Position numbers and translations under genes: made by a program. Below, in pieces: positions 36,035 to 47,409 of a DNA stretch of 64,000 bases. The first letter of the stretch is position 1. The number at the start of each line of letters is the position of its first letter. The DNA comes from Loxodes magnus (lineage: Eukaryota; Ciliophora; Karyorelictea; Loxodida; Loxodidae): contig CAMPDV010000146.1 in NCBI GenBank assembly GCA_946699065.1, positions 248,001 through 312,000 on the forward strand, in the 5' to 3' direction. A model generated the notes under the pieces. It saw only the letters and a list, made by a program, of their open reading frames with translations. It was not told where the DNA came from and searched no databases.

Positions 36035-36900
36035 AAAAAATATATAATAATTTTTTAATTTGTTTCTTTATTTTTTTCTTTTCGATTTTGATTTTGATTT
36101 TTTTGATTTTTTATTAATTTTTTTGATTGAACATATTATTTTTGATGTACTATTTTATTCGTTTAATCGGATATTTCAAACAGATCATTTGATTTTTTCT
36201 CAACGTGATCTTTTATCTTCATTTTTCTTCTCTTTTTTAAATTTTCTTAATTTATCATGTATTTTTTTATAAAGTTTGACTATCAATTGAAGGGCTCTAC
36301 TTTTTAAATTTAAAAGTAATCTTTTAAAGATACAAATTTATTCTGTATTTTTTTGATAAATTTTTCATATATTTTCGTTTTTTAATATCACTAAAACTAT
36401 TAAATTAAAAACAAATAAAGATACGACATTGATTGTAGTTTTAATATTAACTATCATAAATGTAACAATATATAATAAATATTTTGTAAGAAAATAAATT
36501 TTTCAAATTTTTTTTAATTTTTAGATTAAATTTCATTATTTTATGATATTCTCTATTAAATTAATTTTTTAATATTTTTAACTTTCTATGCCTTTTGTTC
36601 TTTGTTAAATTTATTTGTTTTATTTCTTTTTTTATCTAAAATTTTTTTTATTTATCAATAATTTTTTATGAATAATTTAAATTAAATTTCAAATTAAATT
36701 TTTTAAATATAAAAATTAAGGACTTAATAAAAGGATATTTAAGGTGATAGATTAAGATATAGATAAACTAAATTATTTTAAAAATTACATTTTTTTTAAG
36801 CATTTTTTTGGGAATAAAATAACAAAATTTAATATTTTTATGCTAAATTTTATAAACGCAATTTTGAGATATTTTTAATTTTAATTTTAATTTTAAAAAT
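36035..36900. other. Very AT-rich stretch
   Basis: T-rich then A/T-rich, no gene recognised; forms the 3' flank of the minus-strand element that follows. Confidence 0.5.
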
Positions 36901-36956
36901 TTTCAAAAAAAAATTAAATTAAATTTTTTTTAAATTTTATTCAAAAGTACTTAGAA

Positions 36957-37832
36957 TTATTTATAAAATATTAATTTTTTTAGAATATAAATTGTATACA
37001 ATATATTATTAATACTTTGAATAATTTTAACTTTGATTTTTAATATTAAATTTTTAAGAAGAATTTTGAATAATAATAATATTTTTCTTATAGGTTTAAG
37101 AAAGAATTTTTCTTTTCCCACAATTTTCAACCTGTTTGAAGCGGTCAAAATTTTAAACTATCGTTGGTTTCCACGGTCTTTATGGAAAGGAAAATTATAC
37201 GGAATTTTTTTTATATGAGATTCATTAAAATTTTTTTATACAATCCAGATTTTTTATGATAGATTCTTACCAATCCTTTTGTATTTTTTACTTCCTCTTT
37301 TTTTTTCTATTTGTTAAAAGTTATAAATTGTATGACAATATCAGCATTTCTTCCTGGTAACTTTTCTTTGTGCTTTTTTCCTAATTTTTCAATATCTTCT
37401 ATTCTTTAAGTAAGGGCGCCTAAATCTTTACTAATTTCTTATTAAACTTGATATTAGGAACGGTTACATGTATATTTAATTTTCTATTTACATTTTTAAA
37501 TATTAAAAGTATGGAAGTTAAGTTTTAGAGCAGATTTGATCTTCATAATATAATTTCCTCTCCAGTAAATCTTATAGCTAATCAATATCGATTTTATTTG
37601 ATCATAATTGGTTAAAATTTCTCTCATCTAATTGGAAATATTAAAGATAACTTATTCTTGTTTAACTATGACTTTCATAGGGTTTTCAATTTTATGCTTT
37701 TTTAGATTAGCAGATTCGGGATTTGGCATACGCTTGCTTTATGAAGGAGATGAAGAGCTTGATTAATTGATAACCTTCAATTTTTATTTTTAGATCTTAA
37801 TAACTTTTCTTCTAGCCTTCTTGATTTCTCAT
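36957..37832 (-). CDS. CWYC-family Gag-like protein, about 290 aa
   Basis: ATG 37832; one frame for at least 292 codons, first clear TGA near 36,900. Basic N-terminus, coiled-coil centre (Q-D-L-L-E-R-K-L-Y), then K-K-C-[TGA]-Y-C-H-T-I-Y at about residues 170-180. This is a knuckle start whose His and last Cys are replaced (N-F-Q-Q-I-E). It continues P-F-H-K-D-R-G-N and a long Ile/Leu/Lys-rich tail. A different subfamily from 9872: the region after the knuckle lacks the clear I-Y-R-R block. An uninterrupted frame argues for a recent copy or some retained function. Confidence 0.55.
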
Positions 37833-37839
37833 TTGGTAA

Positions 37840-38230
37840 AATGTTGTCCAATATTAAATTCCAATCTTTAAAGTAAATTTAGAAATAAAATAAGTTCAAA
37901 ATATTAGATTATTTTAGTTTTATAATTTTAAAGGTAAAATTAAAGGGTTGATACTTAGATATTTTAGTAAATATTTATAAATATATATTAATTAACTTTT
38001 ATAGATTTTAATTGCTTTATATTATAAATATATAAAATTAATTGTCATCATATTATTCTTTAAAAACTCTAGAATAAATAATAAGAAGACTGATAAATAT
38101 TATTACAGATATATTCACTTAAAGAACAAATTAGATGTCTGGTATCTATTACTATACTAAATTAATAAATAGATAATAATTTCGAGTCTTAAATTATCAG
38201 CTATCTTTAGTTATAAAATCTCAATTTGCG
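37840..38230. other. AT-rich intergenic stretch
   Basis: Shared 5' flank of the divergent genes at 37,832 (-) and 38,234 (+). No motif singled out. Confidence 0.45.
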
Positions 38231-38233
38231 AAT

Positions 38234-38809
38234 ATGGCCGACAGAAGAAAGTTAAAGAGGTTCGCTTATACTACTAAAGGCCTTATTTTGGATAAGTTTT
38301 CTCTTAACGATCGTTTCGAGTAGAACAAGCAGTATATCCAGCGAAAGGAAGTGGAAAAAAAAGATTAACTAAATGATGATTCTATAAAAAGAATGAACAT
38401 TCATAAGTAATTGCTGGAAATTTGAAAAAAACAAAAAAATGGGGATAATAACATAGAGACCATAAATTAAACTAAGTAAATTATGTATTACCCCAGAGAA
38501 TAATAATTATGGACTTAAGATATACAAAGTAAAGATTAACAGAATAAAGGTAAAGAAATTCAAGATGTAAACTTAAATTAAAATTTAGCAATTAATTGAA
38601 TTTACGCCAAATGGATATAATAAAACCAAGAGAAGAGTAATAGTTGAATTTTTATCATGAAACACAGAACAGAGAAAGAAAATGAAGATTCTACTGTGAT
38701 ACATTATTTAGAAATTAGCTAAGATTAAAATAGTGATAAAATATTAAAGATAGAATCATTCAATTCATATTATCTAGTTTATAAAAATATTCTAAAAAAA
38801 TAGATCTGA
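38234..38809 (+). CDS. Unknown 191-aa hydrophilic protein
   Basis: ATG 38234, stop at tandem TGA-TGA (38,807-38,812), one frame. Starts M-A-D-R-R-K-L-K-R-F-A-Y-T-T-K-G, then F-S-L-N-D-R-F-E-Q, a Lys/Asp/Gln-rich centre with several TGA-Trp codons (L-E-I-[TGA]-K-K; I-N-[TGA]-I-Y-A-K-W), and the C-terminus V-I-H-Y-L-E-I-S-Q-D-Q. No repeat copy noticed. No membrane segment or known domain. The doubled TGA is a plausible strong terminator in a code where single TGA can be read through. Confidence 0.6.
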
Positions 38810-38819
38810 TGAAATTAAA

Positions 38820-39580
38820 TGAAAGCTATATATATTTAAAAACTCGTATAATTAAAATATTAATAATTTCTAATTTTTTATGATTTTATAATTTCACTTA
38901 AGTTATAATCTATTTTAATTTACAGTAAAATTAATTTTATATAATAATTTCATTTTAAAATAAAACTTAATAGTGTTTTTATATTTTAAAATTTTAATAT
39001 TGATAAAATATTAATACTTAACATTTTTAAATAGTTATCTATCTATTAAAAATATAGCATTTTAAATTTTAAATTATATATAAAATTGGATATTATTTTT
39101 TATAAATAAAAAGATCAATTATCTTTTAAAAAAAAAAAAAAAATATTTTTCAGATATAGAACATCTTTTATTTTTTCTCCAATTTTAGTCTTTATTATAA
39201 TGTAAATTTAATTTTATACTACATCTCATGATCAAAAATTTATTATTTTATAAAATTTATATATATTTCTGATACAGGGTTAATTATATTTAATTTATCC
39301 TCTTAAAATTTAAATTATGCAGCTAAAAAATTAAAAAATTTCTCATTAAAATATTTTCAAAGAAAAATACATTTTTCACTTCAAATTTATCATAAATTAA
39401 ATTTAAACAATTTATTTTATCCTAAGCTGATAATTTTACATTTTTAAAACTATAAAAATGTTTGTTATTAAATATTATTTAAATTAAATAAAAGCTTAAG
39501 ATTTCATATTATTTTTATAGCTATGTTAATAAATTGATGCTTTATATAAAATTTTTAAATTTTTATTAGCATAGCAATAT
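38820..39580. other. Very AT-rich stretch
   Basis: Contains a run of 15 A at about 39,128-39,142; no gene recognised. Confidence 0.5.
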
Positions 39581-39584
39581 TTAT

Positions 39585-40135
39585 TAATGTGACATCGCCT
39601 TATTAGGTTCTTCGCATATTATTTTATAAAAATATTACGAATCATCGTAAAATCATTGAAATAGTCCATTTCTTTTCAGGTTTTTTATTTTTGAATAACA
39701 TAGTTATGATAGCTAATATATTCTTTTTTTACTTTTGGCTTTTTTCAATCTAGTTCTTTCCAAACGAATGCTTGACTCTTTTTTTAAGTATCTTCTTTCT
39801 GTTAGAGTAATTAGTTTCCACCAATCGTTTATTCCTATGAAGATCACCTTCAGATATAAAATAAATCTTGGTTAGGCTTTTCTATATTTTTCTTCTGCTT
39901 TTTTAATTTTTTAATTAGAGGCTTAGAAATTTTTAAGCTCAATTATATTCTAAAGATTTTATCATCATATTAGAGTTAGTTAATTGTTAATCATAGTGTT
40001 TTTTTTTTGTTGAATTAATTGCTGTACTGCATTCTTTAATTTTTTCTTCTCAGTCTATTACGGATAAATCTCAAGCAAGGTAACTCAATGTTAATTGAGA
40101 GTTGATTTATGCAAATTGTCTCCTAGGCTTCTTTT
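39585..40135 (-). pseudogene. CWYC-related element, MAPKM subtype
   Basis: Minus strand: L-T-L-I-W-W-Q-N-L ... I-E-L-K-N-F-Q-A, aligning with L-T-L-K-W...I-E-L-K in the copy at 18,038. The start region near 40,130 aligns with 46,250. No intact knuckle found. Confidence 0.4.
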
Positions 40136-40150
40136 TATTATATATTATAA

Positions 40151-40513
40151 ATGAATGTCGGCCGCATCAGAGATCTAGTAGGTAATATGGTGAAGTTTAT
40201 ACTGCATTGCGAATAATCTCGCACTAGATACCACCACGGGGAAGGGTGGATAAGCTCCGTTGAGACATACCTAACTTATCCCGAGGATTCTCTAGCAGTA
40301 TGTAAGTTTGATGACGGGCCATCTATTTACCGACTTAATAACTAATTATTTTTTGGACTTTATTCAAGAAGACTGAAGCATTTGACTCAAAATTTAAGAA
40401 TAAATTTTAATAAGCTGATTCCCCATTTGGAGAAGTTGACATGACTCATCGGATCTCTAGAATTTAACAAGAAACATGAAAATATTTTTCATAATATTAA
40501 ATATTAATATTGA
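40151..40513 (+). CDS. HH-family small protein, 120 aa, with adjacent H1 tail
   Basis: ATG 40151, TGA 40,511-40,513, directly before the H1 hairpin (40,515-40,553), so gene and tail form one compact element. Sequence blocks: R-I-R-D-L-V-G-N-M-V-K-F, H-C-E-Q-S-R-T-R-Y-H-H-G-E-G-W, V-E-T-Y-L-T-Y-P-E-D, D-D-G-P-S-I-Y-R-L. The H-H-x-x-G region and V-x-x-Y-x-L spacing align with the H-H-R-S-G-K ... V-I-A-Y-Y-I-L block of the element at 13,925-14,290. One TGA-Trp (L-T-[TGA]-L-I-G). Region is GC-richer than its flanks. His/Cys content suggests metal or RNA binding, but no known fold is recognised. The only short element here that is intact from start codon to tail. Confidence 0.65.
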
Positions 40514-40514
40514 A

Positions 40515-40553
40515 AGAGCTGCGCGCCAATGAGGGGCTACGCACTCTATAATC
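40515..40553 (+). repeat. H1 3' hairpin
   Basis: AGAGCTGCGCGCC ... GGGCTACGCACTCT: outer stem pairs AGAG(C/T) with (A/G)CTCT, inner stem GCG with CGC. Followed by a TTTATTTATTTATA tail. Same structure at 14,240, 45,349 (-), 46,031 and 55,571. Confidence 0.7.
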
Positions 40554-40640
40554 ATTTTTATTTATTTATATAAAATCCTATCTAAGAAATATATTTTCTA
40601 AAATGAATTAGAAATAAAATTATTTTTTTTAATTAAATTA

Positions 40641-41690
40641 TCCATTAATCATTAAAATAAATGTTCGCCTCCCGGCTTAATTAAATTTTTAAATGTATAA
40701 TATCTCCGTTCCTGCATGTTCGTTCCATGAATTGTTCTTTTTCCTTGACTTCTCTCTTTTGAATAATCTGAGTTTAAAATTTTTTCCTCAGATTTTCACA
40801 TTTCCCGATGGGAAGAATTTCGTAGCTCGCTACTTCAATTGTTATTAGTTAATATTTCTCCAGATATTAATTCTTATTTTTTTCTATTGGGGACATTTCC
40901 TCCATAAATATCAAGTGCTGTTGCAAATATAGTATCTTTTTCTTGCTCTCGGAAAAGTCTTTTCTTGTTTCTCTATTTCCATTGAAGTTCCTTATGAAGG
41001 CTTCTACAGGTTTTCTTCTATTAATTTGAGTCTCGAATCTAATTTTACTCAGTTTTTTTCGTCTTGCTCTTGCATTATTCAAATACCATTCTCTAAACTT
41101 GTCATTTGCTCATAAACTCCGACTTTAGCTCTTCGGTCTACCATATGGGCTTCATCATCATCTTCATGATTTATCAAATCCTGACTTAATACAAACATCT
41201 CTTCCTTCTGAGAGTTTAATTCCTCTTCATGTTTTTTTTATATTTCTAATAAGTTAATGAATCAGTTGCTTCATCTACATAAGAGTCCTTTTGTTCTATT
41301 TCGGTATTGTCTAAATAAAAGGTAATAGGATCTATATTGAATTATTGTACTTTTCTTCCTTCATTTATTTTTTATATTTTCGTTATTATTTTTATTGATT
41401 TCAGTTTAATGCTCTCTTTTTTCAATTTTCAATTGAGGTGTTGAGAGCTGTGTTAACTTTTCTGTTCTGAATTTTAATCTCAGTTCTTATTTGTTCTTTT
41501 GATGAAAGGGATCTGCTTTTAAATTTGAAGGAGTTAGTATTTTTATAAGTTCTTCTAATCTATTAGATAGTTCTGGTTACTTTTATTAAGAAGAGCGTTA
41601 AGTTGAAGAAGACGTGGTGAGAATATTTGCTTCTGGTTTTCTCTCCTGCTCTGAGGAGATGGTAAAAAAACCCTTCTTGAAGCTAGCCAT
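40641..41690 (-). CDS. CWYC-family Gag-like protein, about 350 codons, ligand-depleted knuckle
   Basis: ATG 41690 (M-A-S-F-K-K-G-F-F); frame verified at several points to about 40,641, no clear terminal TGA before the neighbouring element. Ser/Thr/Gln-rich head, then coiled coil (N-R-L-E-E-L-I-K-I-L), an acidic H-E-D-D-D-E-A-H, and near residue 256 Y-Y-I-C-N-S-T-[TGA]-Y-L-[TGG]-R-K-C. This is the knuckle with Cys1 and His both replaced by Tyr while the two other Cys remain. Both replacements fit single G-to-A or C-to-T changes. The long uninterrupted frame is at odds with a random pseudogene; the protein may have changed binding mode. Confidence 0.55.
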
Positions 41691-41758
41691 TTTATTTTTT
41701 TTAATTACATAAAAAATAAATTATTAATGAAATCTTAAAAATCTTCGTTGTTTGTCGT

Positions 41759-42445
41759 ATGAACAAATATAGAACCTTACTAGTAGATTTAAGACTTGCT
41801 GGATGAATTTATAGCTAAATTAAGATGAAAAAAGAAAATTCGAACTCCTTTTATGCAAGAAGACCTGTCATTTGCTACTGTATCTTATGTATGAATGAAG
41901 CTTCCGTTTCTTAAACACAAAATCAATATCTTTCACTAAGATGCGGGCTTTATTTTATGTAAAGGCTACAATAACCGAGCTGAAGAAACAAAAGTGAAAG
42001 GTTTTTAGATTAACTATAAAGTCAGTGAAGGATTAATTCCCATATAATCATGATTGAATTTTAGAAAAAGGAAAAATCAATTGGGAAAACCTTTAGTTTA
42101 ACTCAGATCGACAACAAATTCTTGCTCTGTAATTTAATTTTAATTTTGAAAAATGGAAAATCCACATAAAATGGAGAGTTTATTAGCTCGTACATTCCAT
42201 AAAACTAGAATTTAATGTGGGCGGCAGAGGAGTAAATATAGAGATGTATTAATGCTTATCAGGTTTTTCAAACGCAAACCACACAGATCATCTAAGCCAA
42301 CTGTGATAAGATTCGTTTGATGATTTGCTTAGCATCATTCTGTTTCTAATCACCTCTCCATAGAGTCATCTTATTCCTAAAGTAGATAGATAACGTAATT
42401 TTTTTAAAAGATAAAGATTGCGATTATTTTTTGAGATAAGTGTGA
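41759..42445 (+). CDS. Unknown 228-aa protein with a Cys cluster
   Basis: ATG 41759, TGA 42,443-42,445, one frame with three TGA-Trp. Residues about 37-75 read V-I-C-Y-C-I-L-C-M-N-E-A ... L-S-L-R-C-G-L-Y-F. This recalls the start of a RING finger (C-x2-C ... C-x-H) but lacks the His and the second Cys pair, so RING identity is weak. The C-terminal half is better structured: W-A-A-E-E-Q-I-Q-R-C-I-N-A-Y, C-D-K-I-R-L-M-I-C-L-A-S-F-C-F, then H-R-V-I-L-F-L-K. No duplicate seen in the window. It is transcribed away from the CWYC element at 41,690 with about 70 bases between start codons. Candidate host gene. Confidence 0.55.
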
Positions 42446-42449
42446 TCCA

Positions 42450-43090
42450 AGTAATATATTTCACTTGAATCAAACAAGAGAGAAAAGGTCAATTTAAATT
42501 TATTTAGTCTCTTCAGTAGTGTGAATCCTGGCCTTTTTATTAATATTTTAAGAAACAACATGGAAATTTGAAAATTAAAAGATTGTTGAGTCCGAAAATA
42601 AAAGCCTTCTAAGAGCTGAAATTGACATAAAAAGACTTTCAAATATAGAATTTAATCTAAATTTAATTTCAATTTAATTAATTTATTCTAATTTTTTTAA
42701 ATTTTTAATTATAATGCAATTAAAATATAGATCTGAATTAAAAAAAAATTTATTTAATAAATTTTTTTAATTTTTATTTTTTTTTGTTGGCAACAATAGA
42801 TTAAAATTTATAATTTTTCTTAATTATATCTTAAAAAGGTATAAAAATATTTGCATTAAATTTATAAATTCAACTATTTATATATTTTTAGAATTGAAAA
42901 TTAAAATTAAAAAAATTAATTATTAATTAGAGTAAATATTGATAATATATTTAGAAAAATTTGTAAAATTATTGTTTATGCTTTATTTATCTTAATTAAC
43001 TTAAATATTCTTAGAATTTTTCAAACTTTATTTTAATTATTTAATTAAATAATTATGTTAATATAATAATTATGTTAATATAATAGTCAA
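42450..43090. other. AT-rich spacer between convergent genes
   Basis: 3' flank of the gene at 41,759 (+) and of pseudokinase B (-). A direct duplication TTATGTTAATATAATAA occurs at about 43,051-43,080. No gene seen. Confidence 0.5.
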
Positions 43091-43094
43091 AAAA

Positions 43095-44816
43095 TCACTT
43101 TATATTTTCTTTGCTTTGAAAAAAGAAATCTAAGTACTCAAAATTACTTTTAATCCATTATTCTCACATAATAGATTTAGCAAAACAGCAAAAATCTCTA
43201 TTACTTGATGAAAATTAAAAAATTGGTCCACCTACTGGTATTCAAACTTGATGATACCGATTACTATTTAATAGTTAGTTATGATATTTTCATTAGTGTC
43301 ATTCTTCATAAAAATAAGGAATTTAAAAACTCTAAATTTCTTAGAAATTTGTATCGTAGTACTATCTTTAGTTTGTCCACATTTTTTTAAAATCTTTAAA
43401 ATATTCAATTCCTCTGCTTCATTTTGTATTATCATAAAGAGTAGGAAAATTGATGCTTTTCTTTGTATATTTTGATCATACTTAATATCATTTTTAAAAT
43501 TTTTACTCTGTAACTCAATAATTTTCATTATTATAAAAAAGATTTGGTAATATTCTTCCTCAAAACTTAGTCTAATTTTTTATTTCATCTATTTCTTTTT
43601 TTAATTATGCTAACTATAAACTTGATTATTTGGCTTATTATCATTTATTTTTCTCTTACTAAAATACTTTAAGTCATTCCGGCATTTCCTGTTAATTTTT
43701 ATATTAATCCGGATTTCAATAAATAAACGTTTCTAACTCGAAAGAGAAATCGAATGTTTATAAGTATTTTTTATTTCAATAAAATTCAAAAATAACCAAT
43801 GAAACATTTTCATTATCTTTTAAAATGTTCAAATCAATTAATATATTATTAACTTTCTCTACATTGTTTCCATTTTTAAAATTATCTGGATCATATAAAG
43901 TTGAGTGGAATAAAAAGAAAATTTATAAAATCATAAAAGATAGCAGCTGTGCATAACAGAATTAAATTGCTCTATTATCTAATTATATTTTTTTGTTCCT
44001 TCAGATTAATTTTATATTTCATTACTTATAATATTTTTTATATATCTATTAAAGATTTATAACAATTAATCTTGCTGAAGGTCTATTTTCTGGTTCTATA
44101 CTTAAACATGAATGTAAATCCCTATTTATTTCTTACTAGTAAGAAGGAGAATTTTCTTATTTTTCAGATAATAAATGATTAGCTATTTTACCAAAGCTGT
44201 AAATGTCTACTTTATCAGTTGGTTGATAATTTTATTAATTTATCTCAGGTGCTGATCATCCATCAGTTCATGTTATTTATCGATTTGTACCTTAAAAATC
44301 GGTAGAACTATCAAAATCACAAATCCTAGCATTATAATTATCATCAAGTAGGATAGACTAAGGCGTAAGATTTTAATGAATAATTTACCTTTTATGTATA
44401 TATTTAAGTCCTTTAGCTATATCAATTAATATCTATAATTTTAGTTTATTTTTCATTTCATCGTCAGTAATTTTATTAATCTCCTCTATGCATTTATATA
44501 AAAATCCTTTTCTTTGAAATGGGAAAATAAGATATAGTTTACCTTAGTCATAGCAGAATCCTTAAAATAGTAGAATATTATCATGATTAAGTTTTGAGTA
44601 TTTTATTAGTTAAGGTATGGATTCTTTAATTTTATCTCCTTAAATTATTTTAATGGCAAAATCTTATCCATATATTCTACCTTTATAGACTTTACCACTT
44701 TCTCCTTCTCCTATTTTTTCTTGAATATTAAGTTATTAAAAGGAAAATTCTTTGAGCAATCCAAGTTTCTTTAATTGTCTGAGTTTATTAATCTCTTAAA
44801 GTTAATTACTAGTCAT
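43095..44816 (-). CDS. Pseudokinase-like protein, paralogue B, 573 aa
   Basis: ATG 44816, TGA 43,095-43,097, exact multiple of three. Very close to paralogue A over the kinase region (G-E-G-E-S-G-K-V; D-F-A-I-K-I-I; H-Q-N-L-T-P-Q-S-I-L; C-D-F-D-S; T-D-G-[TGA]-S-A-P-E), more diverged after it. H-R-D is again H-Q-N, so the catalytic base is missing. The hydrophobic segment is L-I-L-L-C-T-A-A-I-F. The Trp-rich domain keeps F-E-L-E-T-F-I-Y-[TGA]-N, P-E-[TGA]-L, I-P-V-G-G-P and F-C-C-F-A-K. A and B lie 20 kb apart in the same orientation and share long nucleotide identity in the kinase half, consistent with duplication or gene conversion. Confidence 0.85.
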
Positions 44817-45049
44817 ATATAAAAATAAAGTAATTTAATAAATAAAGAAAGTTTATAGGATAAATAAGTATAGCTTTTACATTTTTAAATATGTAAATAT
44901 AGTTTAAATAATCTAATGAAATATATATAATATCTTACAAAACTAAATTTATAGATTTTGCTAAATATAAATATTCCCATTTTTCTAATATATCAGGAAG
45001 TTATTTTTTAGTAAATCCTTTAAATTAATACTTTATACTTTGCTTTATT

Positions 45050-45345
45050 TCAATGCTTTCTATCTTTTTACTCAAATTATATTGCTTAAAAGAAAGACAC
45101 CTTGTTGTGACAAGTCAATCCTCTTTCTTTAATGATGTAAGAGGGAAAGAAAGACATATCGTAGAAAAATGTTTAGAATACAAAGAAAGAAGATAAATAT
45201 GTATTTGAAATTTAAAAGCTATAGGAATAGAGAAATCATTTATGGAACTATTGATATAATATGAGTTACGGCCAAATTATAGAAATTTATTAGAATCTAA
45301 GAAGAGTAAAAAAGAACTAAAGCTGACTTTATAAATAAATTGGGT
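45050..45345 (+). pseudogene. CWYC-family fragment interrupted by a short element
   Basis: K-T-P-C-C-D-K-S-I-L-F-L-Q-[TGA]-C, a knuckle with His replaced by Leu, then K-T-Y-R-R-K-M-F, the usual following block, and I-I-[TGA]-V-T-A-K. The frame is cut at about 45,346 by a minus-strand LLGG element. Confidence 0.5.
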
Positions 45346-45695
45346 ACTAGAGCGCATAGCACTCTCGTTGGCGCGCAGCTCTTTAAATTAATTTTATTTA
45401 ATGTCATAAAAATTTTTTATAGCTCTTTCTTTCCTTGTTTCCTCTTCCTGCGGTACGTCCCTGTAATTTTTCCTTCCAAAGCATAGGATGTAATATGCGA
45501 TTACTGCTACATTTCTCCGACTTATGATGAAGAAAGTTCCCTCCTGGCATTCAGAGTTCTCCAGCTTGTCACATCTTCCTTCTCTTGTCATTGGTTTCTC
45601 TTCCTCCGATTTATCCTCCTTCCGCACTCATTTTTTGTTGCCTTGCTGTACCTCCAAGCAGCATCCGAAGGAAAAAGTTTTCCACCTTATTTAAA
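45346..45695 (-). mobile_element. LLGG/HH-type short element with H1 tail
   Basis: H1 hairpin at 45,349-45,383 (3' end), body and head up to about 45,695 (GGTGGAAAACTTTTTCC). Inserted in a CWYC element, parallel to the nesting at 9.1-9.4 kb. Head frame: M-L-L-G-G-T-A-R-Q-Q-K ... N-F-L-H-H-K-S-E-K. Confidence 0.65.
45394..45627 (-). CDS. LLGG-element internal ORF, 77 aa
   Basis: Uninterrupted frame without any TAA/TAG/TGA inside: M-R-K-E-D-K-S-E-E-E-K-P, C-D-K-L-E-N-S-E-C-Q, V-I-A-Y-Y-I-L-C-F-G-R-K-N-Y-R-D-V. The V-I-A-Y-Y block is conserved at 14.1 and 35.3 kb. It is in a different frame from the M-L-L-G-G head and HH block, so either this copy is frameshifted or the element uses two frames. 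Confidence 0.45.
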   Translation of the reverse strand: MRKEDKSEEEKPMTREGRCDKLENSECQEGTFFIISRRNVAVIAYYILCFGRKNYRDVPQEEETRKERAIKNFYDIK

Positions 45696-45959
45696 TTATA
45701 TTATAATAAAAGATTATATCAAAGATATACTAGAAAAAAGGATACATAGAAAAGAAAATTTAATGAAAAAATGAAATAAGAAAATGATAATTTTTGTGAG
45801 TTTATAATAGCTTGAATAAGAAGAAAATAATTTGAAACGAAAATTAGAAAGATATGTAAGAAAAAATAAAGGAAACTTGCAATAAAGATCTAATAAAACG
45901 TAGATAGATAGAAGTCAGAAGAACAAGAGATAATGAAAAGAAAAATGATGAAGATATAT

Positions 45960-46070
45960 AACTAATAAGGGAAGAATTTCTATTAGTTGGAGGCTTACTT
46001 GAAGAAACAGACATATATTGAGATATGGAAAGAGCTGCGCACCAACGAGGTGCTACATGCTCTATAATAA
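45960..46070 (+). mobile_element. Truncated element with H1 hairpin
   Basis: Only the last part remains: the hairpin AGAGCTGCGCACCAACGAGG ... TGCTACATGCTCT at 46,031-46,062 and an A/T tail. 5' truncation is typical of target-primed retroelements. Confidence 0.55.
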
Positions 46071-46099
46071 AATTAATTAATTTATTATTACATAGAGTT

Positions 46100-46280
46100 A
46101 GTTTATTTTAATTTCAAAGTTGTTTTTTTGCTGAATTTTTTTCTATACTGCATCCTATAGTTTTTTCTCAGTCTATAAAGAATAAACATCAATCAATGTA
46201 TCTATTATTAATCAAAAAATTTATTTTAGGTGAATTGCATCTTAGGTTCCTTTTTTATTTGCCAATAATATCAATCATTA
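46100..46280 (-). pseudogene. 5' fragment of a MAPKM-subtype CWYC element
   Basis: Aligns on the minus strand with the start of the copy at 18,038 (E-P-K-M-Q-F-T) and with 39.96-40.13 kb. Nothing downstream of the first 50 codons remains. Confidence 0.4.
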
Positions 46281-46369
46281 TTAGGTGCATAAAAAATTCT
46301 GAATACAAAAAGAAAATTGCAACATGAAATAATTTTAATTTAAATAAACTTAAAAAATTCAACAATAAA

Positions 46370-47400
46370 TGAAAAAATTTATTAAGAGATCAAGATTTTG
46401 AACTTACAGAAGTCATTAAGTACAATACATAGTATCCTCGCAAGAAGTTAATTTTAAGGATTTATCTTCTTCGCTTTATCTGTAGGCAATACCAAGCCAC
46501 AATTGACTGAAATCCCAGCACAGATATTGAGAAAGTTTAAACTTAATCGTCCTTATCGAACTCATCTTCCCGAAAAGATAAAAAGGTACGATCATGAAAC
46601 TATCTAAAGAGCTCAAGTAGTCTAAAAATAAAAAGGATTTAGGCTTCATGTGCCATTTCCCTTTAGTGATATATTTAACTATAAATTAAAAGTTTTAAAA
46701 ATAAAAAGATAGATAGTTTTTATTTTGCGATATGAATATTTATTATAACATTACATAATAAATTAAACTGGTTTCATCATTATTAGATTAACCACTATTT
46801 TAACTGTTCAATAATGTTAAAGAGGATGCATTTTGTGAAAATAGAGTCATGGCAAGTTACATCTCTCAAGGCTATCAAGGCCTCTAGTCACATATCACTC
46901 CAAGTCAGATTCCAAGACAAATAATCATTAAACCAAAGGCCATTCCATTCTAGATTCATAGATCAGCCAAAGAAGAGGGAGAAATAATCGATTATAGATA
47001 CTTAACTTCCTGAATCAAGAATGAAGATATCGTTTACTTCACCTTCCAATTAATGGCTTAAGTTCCTGCGGAGTTTCCTCCCACTATAGCAAGCTAAATC
47101 TTAGGGATCTCCATAATAATTTTGACAAAAAATATTAGAGACAAATTAGAAAAGGAATATCCAAGATTCAAAAATAGTAAATAAAGGAAATTGAAGCAAT
47201 ACCTTAAAAACCACATTATAAACTGAAGCATTTAATCAAAAGATAATTTGCGGAATTATTTTAATTCTGTGTTACAAAAAGAACTTCTGATTTTTTTAAA
47301 CTGATTTAATTGAATTTCTAGCATTTTAGTAAAAAAAATGTATTTTAAGAAGAAATAAAACTATTGTAAAGTATTAATGAAAAACTATAATAACACTTCA
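46370..47400. repeat. Inverted repeat IR3, right arm
   Basis: Reverse-complement partner of 440-1,510; see there. Confidence 0.75.
46849..47330 (+). pseudogene. Unknown gene, IR3 right copy, frameshifted
   Basis: From ATG 46849 a frame reads M-A-S-Y-I-S-Q-G-Y-Q, then I-D-Y-R-Y-L-T-S-[TGA]-I-K-N-E-D and F-T-F-Q-L-M-A. Compared with 547-1071 the original start is CTG, and single-base deletions near 46,940 and 46,975 throw the first and second halves into different frames. The frame stays open, so a shortened product cannot be excluded. Confidence 0.45.
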
Positions 47401-47409
47401 TTGATTGAA

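Noticed and set aside
41850-41960. RING finger in the 228-aa protein
   Set aside because: Only the first C-x2-C and one later Cys are present; the His and second Cys pair are missing, so I describe a Cys cluster only.
43268-43528. Overlapping short frames on both strands near 43.2-43.5 kb
   Set aside because: They overlap the 573-codon pseudokinase B, which is supported by paralogy and an exact in-frame stop.
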